Below are positions 32,110 through 37,240 of a stretch of DNA of 37,240 bases, in pieces. The stretch is from Alphaproteobacteria bacterium. Its GTDB lineage: Bacteria > Pseudomonadota > Alphaproteobacteria > Rhizobiales > JAKIUO01. The stretch covers positions 1-37,240 of the forward strand of contig JAJRRW010000007.1 of assembly GCA_024279115.1 (NCBI GenBank), in the 5' to 3' direction. The notes under the pieces were generated by a model. It was not told the DNA's origin, did not search any database, and saw only the letters and a program-made list of their open reading frames with translations. Position numbers and translations under genes: made by a program. Position 1 is the first letter of the stretch. Every line of letters begins with the position of its first letter.

Positions 32110-35100
32110 GTGAATAATCTTCTGCAAATCCTGCTGGGCTTGTTTATAGCAGTTTTGGTCACTGTGCTCGCGGCCCCCTATTTTGTCGACTGGAATCAGT
32201 ATAAAAGCGAAATAGAAGCGCAGGCGTCAAAACTCATCGGCCACAATTTGACGGTTGCCGGGGATGTTCATTTGCGGCTGTTGCCCGCCCCTTATCTGCA
32301 ACTCGAAGATATCAGCATTGATGCCCCGCGTGACCCCGCCAACGGCGACCAGCCCCTCCCCTCATTACTAAAAGCCAATGCCTTCAGATTATGGCTCTCG
32401 GCTCCCCCCTTGCTGCGCGGTGTGATCGAAGTGCAGGAAATTGTTATTGTCAAACCGCATCTGCGTTTTGCCATGGATGCGACTGGCAAAAGCAACTGGA
32501 GCAGACAACCAGCGACCAGTTCGCCCCTGCCATTTACACCAACGGCCATTTCCCTGCAATCCATGACCATTGTTGATGGTACCGTGGAAGTCAGCGCCAA
32601 AACATCGGGCAACGGCGTTGAAAAAATGCGTGGGCGCATCATCTCGGATCTGAACGGAGGTTTTTCCGCCGGTTCACTGAAAGGCCCGTTCAAATTTGAC
32701 GGGACCATCGGCAAAGGAGACAGCGAACAGGTTCTTCGTATTTCAACCGGCAGTATTGATGACAAAGAACAGATGCGGGTCAAAGGTATTTTGCGTTCCT
32801 CGCGCAAAGGACAGCGCTATGCCTTTGATGGCTCGATCCTGCAGGTCCGAAGCCACCCCACCCTGAACGGCGTCATATCGGGGAGCTTTCCCTTTTTCAA
32901 AGCCCCCAAAAATCAGAAAAAAAACGGCAAGAGCATAAACCGGGTCAGGCCCATCGAAGTCAAAACATCGGTCAACGCCAATACTGACCGTGCCTCGTTT
33001 GATAAAATCCTCATCACCATTGTTCACAAGAACAGGCCACAGGTGCTCACCGGCAAGGGGCTTTTGTCCTGGGACAAGGGTCTTATTGCGATCAGCGGAA
33101 ATCTTAGTTCCAGACTGATTGATCTCGATCATCTAAAAGATGGCATGCAGGTTGGCAATTCCCTCAAGGAAGTGGTCGCCAATCTGTTCGCGGGGATACA
33201 GGCGCAAACCGCGTCTGCCAATCTCGACAGTGGCCAGTTTCATGTCAATATCAACCAGATCAAACTGAACGGCGATCTCATTCAGGATTTGCAGATCACC
33301 TTGCAACAAACCGGCAAACAGTTGCAGATCAAGAGCCTCAATGCCTCGCTGCCAGGCAATAATGTCATCGCTGTCAAAGGGCTTTTCGAGGAGCAGGAAA
33401 GCGGCTCCTTGTTCAAAGGCGATGGCTTGATACGCGGCCAAAGTCTGGGGCATCTCGTCACCTGGATGGCGGGCACCAAAATAGATGGCGGCATCAGCGC
33501 AATAAATTCTCACCCCTTCACAATGCGCGGCGACCTGCTGTTTGGCGCCGATATCTGGGCCTTGAATTCAGTCCATGGCGATATTGCCGGCACCTCTTTT
33601 ACGGGCAATATCTCGCACCGCGCTGCCCACTCGACGCCGGTCAAGAAACAGCGCGGCGAAATAAGTATCAAACTGACCACCAGCGAGATCAATTCAGCGG
33701 CGCTCGTGGGGCGACCGGTCGCCATGCGTGAACTGATCGGCACATCGCTCAACCCCTCGCAACCCAAGGCCCCCGCTGAGCAAACCAAAACCGCTCAAGC
33801 CTCAACCAACAGCTCCAACCTCGGGGCGCTGGTCAAAAATAATAATCTCAAGCTGCAATTGCGGGCAGGCCGTCTGCGGCTGGAAGATTTTGATGGTCGT
33901 GACCTCGTGGCCGACGTTTATTTTGGCGACAAGCGCCTGCAAATCACGCAATTGTCGCTGCGCTCCCAAAACGGTCTGCGCGTCGAGGCCGATGGCAGTA
34001 TCAATAATCTCGACAAAAATCCGGGCGGCACACTGACCGCCACCATCAATATTGAAGACCGCGAGGAACTGCAGCAGTTCAGCTCCTGGTTTACACTCGA
34101 AAATGGCGCTGTTTTAACAGCCAAACAGGCCGCCTCACTCCTGCCATTACGCCTCGCGGTTATGCTGCAAGCCGATTCGCAAACGGGGGACCGGGCTGAT
34201 ATTCGCGTCAATGGTATCGCTGGAACGAGCCATATTTCTCTCGACAATCGCGTTCTTGGCGCCAATCTGTTTTCGCCAGACAAACAGCGCAATATTGACC
34301 AGTTGGAGCTTTCAGGAACGATCACCAATGCAGATGGCCGCGTGCTGCTCACGCAGATTGTTCCCTATTTGCCAGCCGACCCCGCCCAGCTTCAAGAAAT
34401 CGGCAAGGCCCGGATATGGTTCAGTTCTGCCGGGTCTCCCCAACGCGGCCTGAACAGCCGTATTGAATATCGCTCTTTGCGGGTCACCAGTGGCTTTGAC
34501 GGGCTTTTGGGCTGGCAGCAAGGGCGCTGGAGCTTTGCTGGCAAAACCCATCTGCAAGCCAAAGACATGTCCTCTGGACTGGCACTCATTGGCATTGACA
34601 GCCGCGATCAGACATCCTCGGGGGCTCTGGATCTTACGGCAACGCTTCATAAAAAGGGCAGTGCCTACCGTTTTTCGCAAATACAAGGCATGATCTCCTC
34701 CTCAGAAGTAGAGGGCAGCGCCACCCTCCAGCTTGACGCAAAAGACAAAAAACTTGATCTGGTGATCCTCACCAGCGCCCTTCATTTGCCCTCGCTCTTT
34801 ACCCCCGTTTTAGAGCATTCTCTTGCCAACGCCAAGAGGGGTGAGCAAAGCACTTTGCAAGCAGCCCGCCAACTGACGCTAAGTGTGCAAGGGGAAGTGG
34901 GAGCGCTCGAACCGGCGCAAAAAGCATTGATGACCAGCAGGCGTTTTAATGCCGATCTGTTGCGCGGAATAAGGGCCAAAATCCTCGTTACCGCTGACAC
35001 GCTGACGATCGGCGAAAAGATCGTCTTGAAGAACGGAGAGCTGTCGGCAACCATCAAGGATCGCCAGATCAAACTCGATAATCTTGGCGGTAAACTTTGG

Positions 35101-35955
35101 GGTGGTCAGATCAACGCGGCTGGCAATCTCGATCTGTCCTTGGCCCTTGCAACCGTAAATGGCAAGCTGACAATCCACAACGCCTCCATTGCGCAATTGC
35201 CACTTAGTGTTGATGACAGCCCTGTTGCCACAGGGATCATGTCACTCAATATGAACTTTGAGGGGCGCGGCTTTGGACCTGCTGGCCTGTTTGCCTTGCT
35301 GAATGGCAAGGGAAAAATACAATTCTCGCGTGCCAAGTTAAATCAATTTTCCTCTACAGCCCTGACCGATATTGTTGATGATGAACTCGCGGTCTGGAAT
35401 CAGTCAGAAGATCAATCGCCCTTTAAGGAACGGTTCAGGCGGCATTTGCTGCATGCCGACTTCGACGTCCCCTCCCTGTCCGCTGATTTTATCATCTCGG
35501 ATGGCACCGCTCACCTGAAAACCACGCTGATTTCCAAAAATCAGACCAAACTCGAGCTTGATGCCAGTCTGGTGCTGGCCTCCATGACCACCCATTCACG
35601 CCTGACAATCTCTCCCTTGAAACAGGCGAAATATGCGAATTTGCCCGCCGCAAGCGTATTATACGAGGGCTCTCTCAATCAGCTCGACAAAATCACCCCA
35701 AACATAGATACGGCCTCGCTGGAACAACATCTCAAAGTGATGAAGATGGAGCATGATGTAGATCTGCTCGAAAAACTACACAAACGGGACGAAGAATTTG
35801 CCCGAAAGGCCGCAGAACATCGCGCCATGGCCAAACAAAGACGCGAAGAACAAGAAAGAGAACAACAACAGCTCAACAACGGGGAAAGCCCCCCGGAGCG
35901 GCGCACAACTCCCGGCTGGTCGCCCTTTGGTCAAAATCTTGGAAATGCCAATTGA
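32110..35955 (+). CDS. AsmA family envelope protein
   Basis: A 1281-residue protein with one N-terminal membrane segment (LLQILLGLFIAVLVTVLAAPYF) followed by the AsmA signature FVDWNQYKSEIEAQASKLIGHNLTVAGDVHLRLLPAPYLQLEDISI. The long middle is beta-rich and repetitive, as expected for the bridge-like AsmA/TamB/VPS13 fold. The conserved C-terminal AsmA part contains GLFALLNGKGKIQFSRAKLNQ and the D-x-D-S-L-SADFIISDGTA pattern. A charged helix and Q/E/R-rich tail (about the last 75 residues) end the protein. GTG is the start; an ATG at 32104 stops at once. AsmA proteins are linked to lipid transport between membranes. Confidence 0.92.
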   Translation: MNNLLQILLGLFIAVLVTVLAAPYFVDWNQYKSEIEAQASKLIGHNLTVAGDVHLRLLPAPYLQLEDISIDAPRDPANGDQPLPSLLKANAFRLWLSAPPLLRGVIEVQEIVIVKPHLRFAMDATGKSNWSRQPATSSPLPFTPTAISLQSMTIVDGTVEVSAKTSGNGVEKMRGRIISDLNGGFSAGSLKGPFKFDGTIGKGDSEQVLRISTGSIDDKEQMRVKGILRSSRKGQRYAFDGSILQVRSHPTLNGVISGSFPFFKAPKNQKKNGKSINRVRPIEVKTSVNANTDRASFDKILITIVHKNRPQVLTGKGLLSWDKGLIAISGNLSSRLIDLDHLKDGMQVGNSLKEVVANLFAGIQAQTASANLDSGQFHVNINQIKLNGDLIQDLQITLQQTGKQLQIKSLNASLPGNNVIAVKGLFEEQESGSLFKGDGLIRGQSLGHLVTWMAGTKIDGGISAINSHPFTMRGDLLFGADIWALNSVHGDIAGTSFTGNISHRAAHSTPVKKQRGEISIKLTTSEINSAALVGRPVAMRELIGTSLNPSQPKAPAEQTKTAQASTNSSNLGALVKNNNLKLQLRAGRLRLEDFDGRDLVADVYFGDKRLQITQLSLRSQNGLRVEADGSINNLDKNPGGTLTATINIEDREELQQFSSWFTLENGAVLTAKQAASLLPLRLAVMLQADSQTGDRADIRVNGIAGTSHISLDNRVLGANLFSPDKQRNIDQLELSGTITNADGRVLLTQIVPYLPADPAQLQEIGKARIWFSSAGSPQRGLNSRIEYRSLRVTSGFDGLLGWQQGRWSFAGKTHLQAKDMSSGLALIGIDSRDQTSSGALDLTATLHKKGSAYRFSQIQGMISSSEVEGSATLQLDAKDKKLDLVILTSALHLPSLFTPVLEHSLANAKRGEQSTLQAARQLTLSVQGEVGALEPAQKALMTSRRFNADLLRGIRAKILVTADTLTIGEKIVLKNGELSATIKDRQIKLDNLGGKLWGGQINAAGNLDLSLALATVNGKLTIHNASIAQLPLSVDDSPVATGIMSLNMNFEGRGFGPAGLFALLNGKGKIQFSRAKLNQFSSTALTDIVDDELAVWNQSEDQSPFKERFRRHLLHADFDVPSLSADFIISDGTAHLKTTLISKNQTKLELDASLVLASMTTHSRLTISPLKQAKYANLPAASVLYEGSLNQLDKITPNIDTASLEQHLKVMKMEHDVDLLEKLHKRDEEFARKAAEHRAMAKQRREEQEREQQQLNNGESPPERRTTPGWSPFGQNLGNAN

Positions 35956-36026
35956 AGCCGCATGGACAATTGCCCTCTATCCAGCTAAGTGTATTGCTTC
36001 ATGAGCGTCGCTAAGGAAGACAGACT

Positions 36027-36290
36027 ATGGCCCTGCCACTCGCAATTGGTATCTTTTTCGTTATCTGGTGGACCACCTTGTTTCTGGTCATGCCGTTTGG
36101 CATCAAAACGCAGCAAGAGGAGCACTCCGTTGTTCCAGGCTCCGCGGAAAGCGCACCGGCCAATCCTCGCTTGCTCCGAATTGTGTTGATCACCACCGCT
36201 ATTTCATGTGTGCTGTTTGCAATTGCCCACTGGGCCTATGTATCCCCTGACATCACCCTCGACAGCGTACCGTTTCTACCGCGCTTCTAA
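36027..36290 (+). CDS. DUF1467 family small membrane protein
   Basis: An 87-residue protein with two membrane segments (LPLAIGIFFVIWWTTLFLVMPFG and IVLITTAISCVLFAIAHWAYV). The motif WWTTLFLVMPFGIKTQQE is characteristic of DUF1467, a family of unknown function found in alphaproteobacteria. AAGGAAG lies upstream of the ATG. The stop is followed at once by an 18-bp hairpin. Confidence 0.88.
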   Translation: MALPLAIGIFFVIWWTTLFLVMPFGIKTQQEEHSVVPGSAESAPANPRLLRIVLITTAISCVLFAIAHWAYVSPDITLDSVPFLPRF

Positions 36291-36293
36291 CTT

Positions 36294-36338
36294 ATACCAA
36301 CCGCCCTTGATACAGATCGGCATCAAGGGCGGTTGGTA

Positions 36339-36339
<1 letters not shown>
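36294..36339. terminator. Perfect 18-bp stem-loop between convergent DUF1467 and ligA
   Basis: ATACCAACCGCCCTTGAT (36294-36311) and its exact complement (36322-36339) flank a 10-base loop. It sits between two convergent genes, so a bidirectional terminator is the natural reading, although U-tracts are short. It may also be a copy of a dispersed palindrome. Confidence 0.7.

Positions 36340-37240
<901 letters not shown>

Overview
The window is chromosomal DNA of an alphaproteobacterium, most likely of the order Hyphomicrobiales (Rhizobiales). The evidence is the set of neighbourhoods: divK-pleD beside a DUF3572 gene, the protease Do / DUF2065 / hflC / hflK / folA / thyA block, the RidA / GDPD / DUF482 / HIT block, an EipB (DUF1849) homologue, and prmA near an aminopeptidase P gene. 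Base composition looks moderate. I do not assign a genus. Nearly everything is core genome; I see no prophage, insertion sequence, CRISPR array, rRNA or tRNA.

Layout. 1-1303 (+): the 3' end of an ABC-F ATPase and a TerB-like membrane protein. 1298-7645 (-): a tightly packed set read as yfgM-like, bamB, der, holC, a methyltransferase, fetA and fetB, mostly with overlapping genes. 7814-14027 (-): panB, a Do-type protease, DUF2065, hflC, hflK, folA and thyA. 14129-14965 (+): a voltage-gated-type K+ channel with a zinc ribbon tail. 14979-15337: a palindromic, gene-free element. 15332-17117 (-): pleD and divK. 17314-18523 (+): DUF3572 and a ROK kinase. 18530-19423 (-): eipB. 19609-22700 (+): RidA, GDPD, DUF482 fused to a heavy-metal domain, and HIT. 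22705-26761 (-): a secreted hydrolase-fold protein, a helix-hairpin-helix membrane protein, a 32-residue membrane peptide and a BON/OmpA protein. 26762-27391: a long regulatory gap with a CtrA-type box. 27392-36290 (+): DUF3754, prmA, (a DUF1127-like gene on -), aminopeptidase P, AsmA and DUF1467. 36339-37240 (-): the 3' part of ligA.

Themes. Many genes serve the cell envelope: BamB, YfgM, the Do protease, HflKC, EipB, OmpA/BON and AsmA. PleD and DivK are the polar cell-cycle and c-di-GMP regulators, and a TTAA-N7-TTAA box suggests that CtrA control reaches another gene here. folA and thyA form the coupled folate/dTMP pair.

The main oddities are two broken core genes (hflC with a one-base frameshift in a homopolymer; prmA with an in-frame TAA), a DUF482-HMA fusion that keeps a strong internal ribosome binding site, a hydrolase-fold protein in which the usual catalytic positions appear changed, and a roughly 360-bp element with terminal inverted repeats that supplies the pleD stop codon. 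No clearly new multi-gene system is evident; the items above are the best leads.
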